DNA from: Sergeia podlipaevii
Lineage: Eukaryota; Euglenozoa; Kinetoplastea; Trypanosomatida; Trypanosomatidae
Direction: 5' to 3'
DNA length: 64,000 nt
Assembly: GCA_030849805.1 (NCBI GenBank)
Contig: JASANZ010002263.1
Coordinates: forward strand, 1 to 64,000
Shown here: in pieces, positions 42,996 to 53,213 of the stretch
How the letters are laid out: the number at the start of each line of letters is the position of its first letter
Numbering within the stretch: the stretch's first letter is position 1
Notes under the pieces: generated by a model
Told to the model about the DNA's origin: nothing
What the model saw: the letters and a program-made list of their open reading frames with translations, nothing else
Databases searched by the model: none
Translations under genes and position numbers: made by a program

Positions 42996-44357
42996 CTAGT
43001 GGAAAGAAGTGGCTTCGCTGTAAGGGTTATGGCTAAAGGATCCTTGCTTCAGAGGAACGCCAGGGGAGCCACCGTTGCTACCGCGGCTCAGTGGGCACAA
43101 GAGAGGGCTACCCCGTCGGTCCTCTCTGTTAGCATTCCCATTCCGTGGCGAAGGAACAGACTGCAGGCGCATGCCAAAGAAACTGTTAGACAGCGTTGCC
43201 TCAGCAAACGAGTGTAGGTGACTGCTTCCTCCAGCGGGAGAGCTGAAGTGGCTATAGCTGTGATTGTATGATGTGTTGAAGTGGGCATCATCGTGACTTC
43301 CTGTAGGGTTGAGGCGGAGCACCTGCTGCTGAAGTGATGGCTGATGCGGTGGTTGTTGCTGTGGGTAGGATTCCTGTGCCTGCCCCTGGAGATGTGACGA
43401 AGAGTTCTGAGAAGAGAGTGGGTGTGCTACTTGCTGTTGCTGGTGTTGTCGAGACAATGGCCTCTGTGGATGCTGATCCTCCCCCCAGTACTCGCCGTCC
43501 AACTTCACTTGGCGACACACATGCAGGAAGTTACATTCGTCGCCAAAGCGGCACAGGCCTTTGCGGTGCTCGCGGCACACTTTGTGGCGCGGGACGTGCA
43601 AGTGCATTCCGCCATTCTTCTTATACAGATTCCATAAGTAGCCAGTCGGACATACAGACTGCAGGCTCACCACCACTGCTCGAGGCCCTGGCGGAGGCGA
43701 CTCGATATGATTCGCATTACAGTGGCGAGGTGAGCCCTCCTGATAGGACGACGCGTTCGAAGTGGGTGATGTGCGGTCTCCATTCTGCGGGTACGGTGGC
43801 GCTGGTGAGCCGAACGAGTGGGTCTGCGGCTGCACAGAGAGCGGCCCTAGCGACATGGGTTCGATGGACACCGTCAGTCCCAAAGGGAAGCCGCCGTAAT
43901 TGCAAGAAGCGCCATGCACGTGACAGCACGAAGGCGCATTGCAGGCCTCCTGCCGCAACTGCTCGATCACAAGCGGATTCGCGTGTACTTGAAAACACTT
44001 TTCCCCTTGCCGACAGTGACCTTCCATGTAGAGGCGGCACAGACCAGGCACAAGGCCATCGTCCTGCAGCCCCTGCGTCGGCTGCACCGCGCTCATCGGT
44101 ACGCGCAGCTTTGTGCTAAGATGGTCAATGGCATATACGTGTGTCTGAAGCTGCGGGCTCTTACAGCAGGATGGCGTGCGGCTGCCTGGCGTAGTGTCTA
44201 GCTGGGGGACCAGTAGAGAAATCCCTCCGCTGCGGCAATTGAAGGCTCCATACGATCCACGGCCGTACGAGGAACTTGTTGACGCGGACACGGCACCGTT
44301 CCCCCCATAGGAGTTAGGCATCGGAGCAGCAAGATTTGAGTTTTGACTGAATGACAT
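42996..44357 (-). CDS. CCCH zinc-finger protein with two C-x7-C-x5-C-x3-H fingers (453 aa)
   Basis: The first ATG in frame is at 44357; the longer frame begins at GTG. The two fingers are at about residues 107-125 (CRLYMEGHCRQGEKCFQVH) and 261-279 (CREHRKGLCRFGDECNFLH). After finger one comes NAPSCCHVHG, a Cys/His segment I recall from other trypanosomatid CCCH proteins. Finger two is preceded by YLWNLYKKNGGMHLHVPRHKVC, a folded lead-in also seen in this protein class. The rest is Ser/Pro/Gln-rich (SRQHQQQQVAHP, SYPQQQPPHQPSLQQQ) and probably disordered. A sequence-specific mRNA-binding role is inferred. It is not a close duplicate of the CCCH gene at 32562-33995: finger spacing differs (x7 versus x8) and flanking sequences are unalike. 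Confidence 0.9.
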   Translation of the reverse strand: MSFSQNSNLAAPMPNSYGGNGAVSASTSSSYGRGSYGAFNCRSGGISLLVPQLDTTPGSRTPSCCKSPQLQTHVYAIDHLSTKLRVPMSAVQPTQGLQDDGLVPGLCRLYMEGHCRQGEKCFQVHANPLVIEQLRQEACNAPSCCHVHGASCNYGGFPLGLTVSIEPMSLGPLSVQPQTHSFGSPAPPYPQNGDRTSPTSNASSYQEGSPRHCNANHIESPPPGPRAVVVSLQSVCPTGYLWNLYKKNGGMHLHVPRHKVCREHRKGLCRFGDECNFLHVCRQVKLDGEYWGEDQHPQRPLSRQHQQQQVAHPLSSQNSSSHLQGQAQESYPQQQPPHQPSLQQQVLRLNPTGSHDDAHFNTSYNHSYSHFSSPAGGSSHLHSFAEATLSNSFFGMRLQSVPSPRNGNANREDRRGSPLLCPLSRGSNGGSPGVPLKQGSFSHNPYSEATSFH

Positions 44358-44807
44358 TTTCTTCGATTTCCTTTTTCTATTTTTATTTCCTTTCACTCCC
44401 TCTCCCCTTTATCACTTTCCTGTCGCTTCTCACCGTCAATATTTCCTTCTTGTCGCTTTCGCAAACACAAGATATAGTGGTGTGTCCAATGCGGTGAAAG
44501 TGCACGAAGTCCTTGCGTTAGTGAGGAAAAGCACCTTTGGGTAGCCCAAACAAAAAACAAAAAGAAGAAGAAGATCCCCAGCTGGCTTCCGCCCTATCTG
44601 AGATGCTTCTATACTATCGAACAACAATTGAAATATGGCCAAAAATATATATATATTTTTGTGGGGGGAATGTATGATAGTCCAATATATAGCAAGTTCT
44701 CTTTTAAAGAAGTAAAGAACACCTGATGTAAAACACTTTTACCAAATAGCCCCCCCAAAAAAGTGGTAGAAGTAAAATACAGACACACACAAAAAAAAAA
44801 AAGATAA

Positions 44808-44926
44808 GCGGCGTACGGCAGTCAGCTTCAATTCGAACGGTACGCCAACACAGAGAGAGAGAGAGAATAACAACAACAACGCTCTTTAAAAAAAAAGATA
44901 ATAATAATATGCGGCGTACGGCAGTC
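44808..44926. repeat. 16-bp direct repeat GCGGCGTACGGCAGTC, two copies
   Basis: Identical copies at 44808-44823 and 44911-44926, 103 bases apart. Each is preceded on the plus strand by an A-run and GATAA-like bases, so on the transcribed strand each copy stands 5' of a T tract. Confidence 0.9.
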
Positions 44927-45499
44927 GTCCAATGTCTGCTGTACAGAGTGGGCCAGATGTTCCTTTTCCTTAGTGTGAAGAAAATCTTCTGCCACCTACA
45001 AAATGTATTTTTTTTTTTTAACTTGTAGATAAAAAAAGTAAAAAAAAAAAAAAGATGAGCGCTACAAAACTGTAAGTGATAGTGCTTCACTATGCTCTCC
45101 ACAGAGAAAAAAAATCTCCACCTAGATTACTAGTCAACACAATTATATATATTTTTTGATATCTATTTTTTTGTTTATAACCCCACTACAAACGAATCTT
45201 ATAGCTCAGCACGTAATGAATGTAGTTTGCAGTCAACTAATATCTGCCTAGGGTGTGTGCGTTTATGGGTGGATTCTGTTGAGTGCTTACTTCAGATATA
45301 CACCTTTAGTATGTGTGGTTCAACAACAAAAAAAAAAACTGTCAAAAAGCACCCGAATAACAAACGGCAATTAAAATGATAGTATTCACTAGCAAATGTT
45401 CCGGGAGTTACAAAAAGGAGTGGAGGTAGCCAAAACAAAAAAAGAAATACTAGTGTGTTCTAACTTCCTCTGCTGTATAAAGATATCTATTATTCAATA

Positions 45500-45522
45500 A
45501 ATATATATATATATATATATAT
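45500..45522. repeat. (AT)n microsatellite
   Basis: Uninterrupted AT dinucleotides in the spacer upstream of the C-x7 CCCH gene. Confidence 0.9.
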
Positions 45523-47339
45523 TTGTAGAGAGAAATAAATGTTAGCGACAAGTAAAAAAAAAAAAAAAATTGCAAACGCGAGCGGCTACTGATGCTTAAA
45601 TGCTTTGATATCAATACTACACTTTTTTTCTTCTTTATATCTTCTTAAATGTAACGTCGTAGTTTCCTTCTTATTTTTGAAGAAAGAGACACAAATACAA
45701 AAAAAAAAAAAACGACACACAACAGCTTTCTGCTGTACGCAAAATATGTGCTGCAGATTTGCTGGGTCGTGTTCAATAGTCCAGTCAAGAAGCACACAGA
45801 AGGCGATTTAAAAGAAGAATTAGGTGCGCTGTTGGACACAAAAATGTACAACTTGGAAAACTTCTCAGGTGTATAGCAAAAAAAAAAAAAGTTTTCTCTC
45901 CCCTACAAACAAAAAAAAAAACAAAAATAATAATCCCGCTTCGATTGCGATTTCCTTTTGAACTCCTTTTTTAAAGTGAAAATTAAAGTGAGGAAAGTGA
46001 TTTAAAAGGTGAAGGCACGACTCACAAAAGTTTTTTTGCTAAAAAAAAAAAAGATGACAAGAACCCAAAAAGAAAGACACTTAAAAAGAGAAATAAAACA
46101 GCTGAGAAAGTATTTGATATGTTAGCTAGGGAAATGTATTCTCACCCAAGTAGCAATGGCAACAAGAAAAACAACTACACAAACACAAGCTAAACTAACA
46201 AAGACGTAAATGAAAAAAAAGCTGTTGAGTGGCAGATCTTTAAAGTTTCTTTATGTGCTCTGCGTTCTATAAGGGACAATAATACGCAATTGTGGTAGGT
46301 ATATGCAATATATATGTGCGTGCATTACAGAAGAGTAGAGAAGTAAAGAGAGAAAAAAAAAAAAAGAAGAAGATGAAAAGTACATAAAAAAAAAAACTAA
46401 CAGAATGATCATGCAGTACATTTTACATGTGAAGCAAGGGCAGCAAGTGCCTCTGGCGAGGTTGGCAAAAAAAAAAAAAAAACAGAAAAAAAAGGGAGTC
46501 GTTCTCGCTTCTGAAGAGACGGGATAGAGTCCTACCGAGATATTATTGCACTTCCAACAAAAAGTAAATGATTTTTTTTTCCTTTTAATGGTTAAATAAA
46601 AATACACAAACCAAAAAAAAAGACATAGGGAGGGAGAGAGCAAACACAATTGTAAAGTATCAAAAAAAATCTCTAGCAAGTCATGCAAACTGCTGCTCTT
46701 GACTTGAATTTTTTTTTTTAAAAAAAAACCTATATACCTCAAAGTTGCATCGTGTTCTATAGAAAACTATTGACTAGCAAAGAAAAAGATGTTCCCACAA
46801 TTCTATATTTTTTTCTTCAATTTTGAACAGAAGAAGTGCTCAATCTATGACAGTGCTCAGAGTGAGAAACAATCAAAAAAAAAAAAGCCAAAATAAAAGA
46901 GTTTCATCAATTTATGTATTTTACGAATCGCAGTGCTCCCTCCTCTCTAGAAGTGTTTTGTGTTACTCATGCACGCGCAAATATATACAGAAATAAAGAC
47001 CCACAGATGCATATATATATATATAATCATGCCCTCGCTTACGTAACACTAAAAAAGAGGGGGGAGGGAAGATAATGGTCTAACACATATATAATTGAAT
47101 TCTTTTCGTATACTGTGTGTTACCAATGAACACAAAACAATTCTGAAAGGGGAGAAAAGGAGAAATATGATCACATATACGCACCTTTGTATCTATATGC
47201 ATTGAATCATATCAACAACAAACAAACAAAAACAAGCGGAGAACATATTTTTTTTTTCGTTTTTAAAGTAAACAGTGTGATAAGTCTGTGCATCTCTATT
47301 CATCATCCACTAATTTACATGCTATTCTCGCATATTCAT

Positions 47340-50300
47340 CTATACAGTGATAGGCCGAAGCGGCGCAGCGCCATTAAGCATTCCGCTCAATGGTTTTTCA
47401 TCAATCAAGTGCTTTGAAAATTGTTCAGCCGCGGAGACGGAAGAGCAATTATGCAGTGCAGCCAGAGCCGCAGCACATTGCAGAAGCTGCTGATGCTGGT
47501 AATAAATGTCCTTTTGCTGCTCAGACGTAAAGTGCCCTTGTCTGTATCGCCAGATGGCAGCAAGTTGATCTAAAAGCACGCGGCTCGCGGCGACCGTAAA
47601 TGCGTGAAGAACAAATTGCTGTCTCAGCGCTTGTGCTGCATGGGTACACTGCCCACCCACGTGCCTTTCAATCGCGGTGCGCAGCAAAGAAACAATCGCA
47701 ACATGTCGACGGAGAGTAATATAGCGCGTTGGCATTGCAGCACCGTCCATCTTTGCCTCCACCGCGCCAACCTTAAACACGTTAATCCTCACGTCAGATG
47801 CTATGCAATCTGCCGCTAACTTCCTTGAGGACCTCTTAAACCACCCAAAGCAGGCAATTCCTTGCTTTTTCTTCCTCCCCTTATCGTCAGGCATACCAGC
47901 AGCACTGCTGATAGTAGGCAGACCGGGAATATTGATGGTGGCGTCAGGCGCATCCAGAAGGCTTCCCTGCTTGCTTGGTATCGTGAGCGACTTCGTTGAC
48001 GCCGCCTTGACGCTATTCAAGGGCACTACCGCATACCCAGCGCACCAGACCGTTTCCCTCGCATCGTCTTCCTCCTCTTTCTGGCTTCGCTCAGCTGTGT
48101 CTGCAGTGACATAGCAGCACTCTATATAAAGTCGGTCAACGCCAGGCCCCATGTAACTTATCGTGTCGTAATCCGCTTTGTGGCTCTTGTCCACAAAGGT
48201 CCACGTGACACCACCGTCCCTCTTGGACTGCCTTGTACCCCGCACAGGCACCTCCACCGCTGGTAGGAACACATTATCGCTGGTGACGGCGCTGACAAGG
48301 CAAAAGGGGCGTGCGCCAGGCGGCACGGCAGCAACTGTACGCACCTTGCTGAGCGCGAGCTCTACGTAGATGTGCGTGGCAGGCGGCGGCAGGCGCTGGA
48401 AGCGGGCATAGTCGTCTGTAGTGTTGGGGATTGCATTACGGCGGCGCTTCTCCTCCGTGTTCTGCGTGGCCTGCAGAGTGGATTCCACTGCGTCTGCTCC
48501 GTTGTAAAGCGGTGCGATGGCTTTCCCTGCAGCATAAGCGGCTAGTCGAGCTACAGGGTGGAATGTGCGGCGCATGGCACACTCCACATACACATTACGT
48601 TTGCCCGCGGCAAGAGTTGTAGTCGTGGCGGTTGATGTAGGCGGCTCCATCATAAGTAGACTGCGCACCAAGTGAGGATACTGCACCGTGATGCTGCCGC
48701 CCTCACCACCAGCGACGGCAAACACATGCACAAGAACGCACGCATACGTGGCCGCTTCAATGTAGGTCTTCAGGCGCTGAAAGTGCTCCTCCGTGTGGAT
48801 GCCACGACACACCTCATAGGTCCCGAGGAACACCGCATCATGGCGCCAGTGCACACATGTGGTGCGCTTCGCATCTAAATTCTCTCGTACAATACGCAGC
48901 ACAGGCACGCTAGTCCTCTCTTGCTGCTGCAAAGCGTCTGATACAGCTGCCTCTCCCTGTCCTTCGGCCGTTGCACGCGCTGCAGCTGGCTGCTTCACCG
49001 TCATTACCATCTCCTCTGCATTGCCAGCACCCCCAAACTGAGAGGACACGTTCAGCGACACACCACCGATTTCAGGACTTTCAGCCAGCCCGAGATCAGA
49101 AAGCATGGCACCAACGATTGACAGAGGAAGCTCGCCGCTCCGAAAGCAATCGCGATCCAAAAAGGCGTGCGCCACATGCTCCCTCACCTTCGCCGCTGCA
49201 CATGTGTTCATGATATCCCGCAGCATTGGCGCCGGCATAGGCATCGGTGCGCCTCGGCACGCTTCACGCCTTTCAAGATCGCTAAGGCGCAGTGTACTGA
49301 GCGCCATGCGCACGGAACGTCGACTAAAGAAACCAACAGGGGTCGGCACCGCTGGTGACGCCGCCGCCGCATCTGACTTCTTCTTTGCCCTTCTATCTTG
49401 CTTTTCCCTCTCCTTTGCTGCCTTCGCTGTGGCCTTTGTCTCCGCAGCAGCGCGCTTCTTCTCCTCTTTATCCACCTTGGCGCGTTCCTTCCTTAAGCGC
49501 TTGATTTCCTTCGGGCTCATCCCGGTAGTATCGAGCTCCTCCGTGGCCGCCAGCGGAGACCTCGCACCTTCAGCCTGTACAGCGGTAGCAGCAACAGCGG
49601 CTTGCGAGCCACTTATTGAAGGCGCTGCCGCTACGGCTGCTGTCCGCTGCGCTTCATACCCGCGCTGGTGTGCCTCTAGTTCACGCAGAAACTCCGCAAG
49701 CACATCCTCCTCACTGCCGTCACTCACAAAGCATCTTCTGGGAGGTGGAGGTACCTTGGGCAGCTCCGAGGCAGGAGTCTTGAGAATGATAACATCCCTG
49801 CGCTCCTGCTCCCGACGCTTTTCTTCTTCATCATCGTGCGCGGAGGTGTTGGTAGACGATCCTTCGCTTGTCTGCTCGTAAGATGACGTCGTCGAGCTTT
49901 CTGCATGTGCCCCCTTGCTGCTCTTGAGGCTACGATGATGAGGAGGATGCGCCTTGTGTGATCGGCCCTTCATCTTTGCTGTCGCATCGTTAGAAGTGGA
50001 GTACGTATAGCTGTCAGGTGTCTGAGATGTAGTGTCAGTGTACGATGTGCTGGAGTAGCTATTGTAGCTATAATAGCTACTGGATGCAGTCGTGCCGGTG
50101 TAGTAGGAAGAGGACGGAGACGCTGCAGTGATGTGGCTCTGGCTCTTTTCACCAGCACGTTGACGGCCCCTTCCTTCCCCATCGGTTGTGGTGGAGTAAT
50201 CATCGTAATAGGATGAAGGCGTTTCGTCATCAGTGTAAGAAGAATAATAATCGTCATCATAGGAAGACGACGTTCCCGTGTAGCTATAACTGCCCGAGTA

Positions 50301-51125
50301 GTATCCACTGCTGTACGTCATAGTGCTACCACTATATGGAGTGCTGCTATAGCTGTAAGAATAGTCGGACGACGTACTCTGCGCGGGGTGCTGCGGCTGC
50401 CGCTGTGTCGGGGGTGCTGGCGCCATGGGAGGACGTGTACCGTCTGCTAGCTGCTTCGAGGGAGTCTTTTGAGGAAGGCCTGCAGGCATGTGTGGTGGAG
50501 GCCGTGGGCCTCCATCCGTGTCTGTCTCGCTGTAGCTGTAACTGTAGCTGTAAGAAGAAGAGTAGTCTCCACTATGAGTGACGTCGCTTTGACGACGCGG
50601 CTCCTTGATGGCGGTGCCAGTACTCGTGGAATACGAATACGAGTAGCTATCGTCGTACTCTCCCTCTGAAGTGCTGCTCGAGTCAAAATGATTGCCTGCG
50701 CTTTTCTTGGTTGGGTTCAGTGCCGCTGGTGCTGCAGCCGGTATGACAACACCAGGAGCTACTGCTCCACTGTTATCGCGAGGTTCCTTGGCACTTTCAG
50801 AATTGGTGTACGAGTAGGAGTATGAATAGCTTTCTTCATCGCTTTGTTCATCATAGCTGTAAGAGTAGCTATACTCGCCTTCATCGCTTTCCCTTTCGAT
50901 TGGAGGTGGTACGCTGTGGGGAGTACGTGGTAGATGTTGTGCCTCCTCCTGCTGCTGCTGCTGTTTCGTTCTTTGTGTAGGAGTGGACTCCTTCGCATCA
51001 ACCGTGATGGTTTCGCTGGTAGAATATGTGCTGTAGTCTGAGTAGTCGTAATCTTCAGTATAGGAGCCGGTGTAGCCACTTGAGTATGAATACGAATACG
51101 TATCGTAGCCGCTGCTTGACGACAT
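47340..51125 (-). CDS. Large protein with Ser/Tyr-repeat N-terminus (1261 aa)
   Basis: Not recognised as a named protein. The start is the ATG at 51125; one GTG codon precedes it. Residues 1 to about 378 are dominated by alternating Ser-Tyr runs (SYSYSYS) with Gly, Thr and acidic residues, interrupted by Pro-rich linkers (GLPQKTPSKQ, MAPAPPTQRQ). A charged Lys/Glu/Ala helix follows at about 532-592 (KEIKRLRKERAKVDKEEKKR). Residues about 600-1261 look folded, with a degenerate EF-hand-like loop (AFLDRDCFRSGELPL), several beta-rich blocks that could be C2-like (NVYVECAMRR, HIYVELALSKVRTV, LYIECCYVTADT), and a helical C-terminus. It has no signal peptide or membrane helix. A flagellar or ciliary transition-zone role would suit the C2-like repeats but is only a guess. 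A T-tract and first AG at 51177-51178 lie 52 bases upstream. Confidence 0.88.
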   Translation of the reverse strand: MSSSSGYDTYSYSYSSGYTGSYTEDYDYSDYSTYSTSETITVDAKESTPTQRTKQQQQQEEAQHLPRTPHSVPPPIERESDEGEYSYSYSYDEQSDEESYSYSYSYTNSESAKEPRDNSGAVAPGVVIPAAAPAALNPTKKSAGNHFDSSSTSEGEYDDSYSYSYSTSTGTAIKEPRRQSDVTHSGDYSSSYSYSYSYSETDTDGGPRPPPHMPAGLPQKTPSKQLADGTRPPMAPAPPTQRQPQHPAQSTSSDYSYSYSSTPYSGSTMTYSSGYYSGSYSYTGTSSSYDDDYYSSYTDDETPSSYYDDYSTTTDGEGRGRQRAGEKSQSHITAASPSSSYYTGTTASSSYYSYNSYSSTSYTDTTSQTPDSYTYSTSNDATAKMKGRSHKAHPPHHRSLKSSKGAHAESSTTSSYEQTSEGSSTNTSAHDDEEEKRREQERRDVIILKTPASELPKVPPPPRRCFVSDGSEEDVLAEFLRELEAHQRGYEAQRTAAVAAAPSISGSQAAVAATAVQAEGARSPLAATEELDTTGMSPKEIKRLRKERAKVDKEEKKRAAAETKATAKAAKEREKQDRRAKKKSDAAAASPAVPTPVGFFSRRSVRMALSTLRLSDLERREACRGAPMPMPAPMLRDIMNTCAAAKVREHVAHAFLDRDCFRSGELPLSIVGAMLSDLGLAESPEIGGVSLNVSSQFGGAGNAEEMVMTVKQPAAARATAEGQGEAAVSDALQQQERTSVPVLRIVRENLDAKRTTCVHWRHDAVFLGTYEVCRGIHTEEHFQRLKTYIEAATYACVLVHVFAVAGGEGGSITVQYPHLVRSLLMMEPPTSTATTTTLAAGKRNVYVECAMRRTFHPVARLAAYAAGKAIAPLYNGADAVESTLQATQNTEEKRRRNAIPNTTDDYARFQRLPPPATHIYVELALSKVRTVAAVPPGARPFCLVSAVTSDNVFLPAVEVPVRGTRQSKRDGGVTWTFVDKSHKADYDTISYMGPGVDRLYIECCYVTADTAERSQKEEEDDARETVWCAGYAVVPLNSVKAASTKSLTIPSKQGSLLDAPDATINIPGLPTISSAAGMPDDKGRKKKQGIACFGWFKRSSRKLAADCIASDVRINVFKVGAVEAKMDGAAMPTRYITLRRHVAIVSLLRTAIERHVGGQCTHAAQALRQQFVLHAFTVAASRVLLDQLAAIWRYRQGHFTSEQQKDIYYQHQQLLQCAAALAALHNCSSVSAAEQFSKHLIDEKPLSGMLNGAAPLRPITV

Positions 51126-51176
51126 CACCCCAGTCTCTCAGGTTGCTTTTAAAATATATCTATATTCTTTTCCTCA

Positions 51177-51202
51177 CTGAATCAGATTAAAAAAAAAAAA
51201 AG
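51177..51202 (-). promoter_or_regulatory. Candidate trans-splice acceptor region for Ser/Tyr-repeat gene
   Basis: A T13 tract on the coding strand (51189-51202) is followed by the first AG at 51177-51178, 52 bases before the ATG. Confidence 0.55.
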
Positions 51203-51460
51203 TAAAGGAAAAAGTACTATGTCGTGTTTGTAGTCGGGGTGATTCTATGATAAAGACTACAAAATGAGAGGTAAATAAAAAGACAAGTAAGTAATAAGCG
51301 TATCGTAGATACAATCTATGTGTATGCGAGAAAAAAAAAGTGCAAAGTCAAATCTTTATGTCTATGTAAGTGTGTATTGTTGAGTAAGCGTTGTGACTTT
51401 AAGAGAACAACACCTGCGTGTTATTGACGTTCCTAGTTGAGGTATGTTGTCCTTTAATTT

Positions 51461-51469
51461 CTCTCTCTC

Positions 51470-51501
<32 letters not shown>

Positions 51502-51510
51502 GATAGATAA
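51461..51510. repeat. Compound (CT)n(AT)n(GATA)n microsatellite
   Basis: CT units at 51461-51471, AT units to about 51484, then GATA units to 51510. Confidence 0.9.
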
Positions 51511-52420
51511 AACTATTCTCTCGTGCCACGGTTTGCGTTCAGTGCCAAGACGACACCTAGAGGGAGGTCAGACAATGCACACACGTGCTCACAAGGTATG
51601 CAGCGAAATATGGTATCTATGCATTTAATAACGTTATATAGCAGGAACACACACAGAAGAAACAAGAAAAAATAATAAAAAGGAGAATCCATCAGAAGTA
51701 AAGGTATAAAAAAAAAAAAAAAGGATACAGCAGCGGTGCAAAGCTTAATAACTTGAATTACAATGCAAAAAGAATAGAAACGGGAAAAAATCAGTAGAAT
51801 GTCTTCTTAAAAAATTCTGAAAATGGTTACTACCTAGAGTATCAAAAACAAAAATATCAATTCTTTATTTAGCCTTTTTTTTTAAGTCCACTGAATTCTG
51901 AACAAGTAGGGAGGGATGTGCGACGTGAGAGGAAACGAACAACTAGGCTATGTAAAACACGGTGAAGACGGAATATATGTGTATAAAATATTATTTTTTT
52001 TGGACTGACTTTTTTCCTTTTTGCTGTATTTGTTGATGAAGAGTGGACTCCTTTCCATTTCCGGCTGTGTCTACATCTCAAAAAACATAAAAAAATGAAG
52101 ATAAGTGAAGAACGTCTGTTTTATCGCCTTCCAGATTTCATTTTCCATTGAACCTTTTCTGGCGTTGCCCTCACAAACTGTCAACCCATCACAAAGAGAA
52201 TCACGGCGGAGCACAATATAAGACTCACGCACGCACACAGACACGCCTTCCTACACAGCAGAAGAAACAAAAGGCCAGAGCGCTTCTCTTGTCAAAGCCC
52301 TGAGCTAACGTCACCTCGAACTATACGAAGAATATATATATATATATATTAAAATAAGGTATATCTCCACACTCGTTCCTTGTGAACAGCCAGTAGCATT
52401 GACGCCCTATAGAAAAGAAA

Positions 52421-52449
52421 AATAATAATAATAATAATAATAATAATAT
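52421..52449. repeat. (AAT)n microsatellite
   Basis: About nine AAT units. Confidence 0.9.
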
Positions 52450-53117
52450 GAAAGGTCTTGCATTCCCTTGATGTGCGGCTCTTCGCGGATTCGTCACTTC
52501 TCACATCCATCTCCTGCGCAAATTGTTTCATTGATTTTACTGTTCCATCCAAAATATTACAAATTTACTAACAAAAAAAAAAATTGTTCTTTCATCTTCT
52601 TCTCTTTTTTTTTTAAACCTTTTTTTTGTATATTGTTGTTGTACTCTCGTCTTTTTATATATTATTTTCCGCTTGTGTTTCCAACTGGCTTAGTCAGGTC
52701 ACAAAAGAAAAAAGCAACTGTTTATCCTTTCCTCTCCTTCTTTCCCATTGTATCCTGGTTCGCTCACGCCCCAGAGTAACCAGAATCACTTTTGCTGCAG
52801 TTGAATTTTTTTTTCTTTCTAAATCATAGTAAAATAACAGTAAAAAGAAACACTTAGAGTCCCAAATGATGAAGCGGAAAAGAAACCCTCACTGCGCGAG
52901 TGTATAGAACGCGCATGTCTCGTGTGACTTCTCAATCGCAATCATTTACGCAAAATAAAGAAGAAAATCAACAACAAAAAACACAACTACATTTCACACT
53001 GATGAAACAAATAATAAAAAAATAAAATAAAAAAACATCTAAAAAAAGCGAACAAATAAGTTACTTTCTCATCCCGCTATACAGATAACATTTGTTATAG
53101 CAACACTGCGTATAAGG

Positions 53118-53119
<2 letters not shown>

Positions 53120-53154
<35 letters not shown>
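53120..53154. repeat. (AT)17 microsatellite
   Basis: The longest pure AT dinucleotide tract in the window. Confidence 0.95.
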
Positions 53155-53157
<3 letters not shown>

Positions 53158-53189
53158 GTCCAGAAATGTAAATAAACGGAAGTGAAAGA

Positions 53190-53213
53190 TAAATAAATAA
53201 ATAAATAAATAAA
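53190..53213. repeat. (AAAT)n microsatellite
   Basis: About six AAAT/AATA units, 35 bases from the long AT tract. Confidence 0.9.

Larger units (their letters stand above)
44358..47339. other. 3.0 kb A/T-rich spacer with a 16-bp direct repeat
   Basis: No supported gene. Contains a duplicated 16-base element (44808 and 44911), an AT tract (45500-45522), an A16 run near 45553 and many shorter A-runs. Long minus frames near 46251-46742 are Phe/Lys-rich translations of these runs. Confidence 0.6.

Noticed and set aside
46251..46742. Minus-strand 163-codon frame
   Set aside because: Dominated by Phe/Lys homopolymers from T/A runs; no coding signature.
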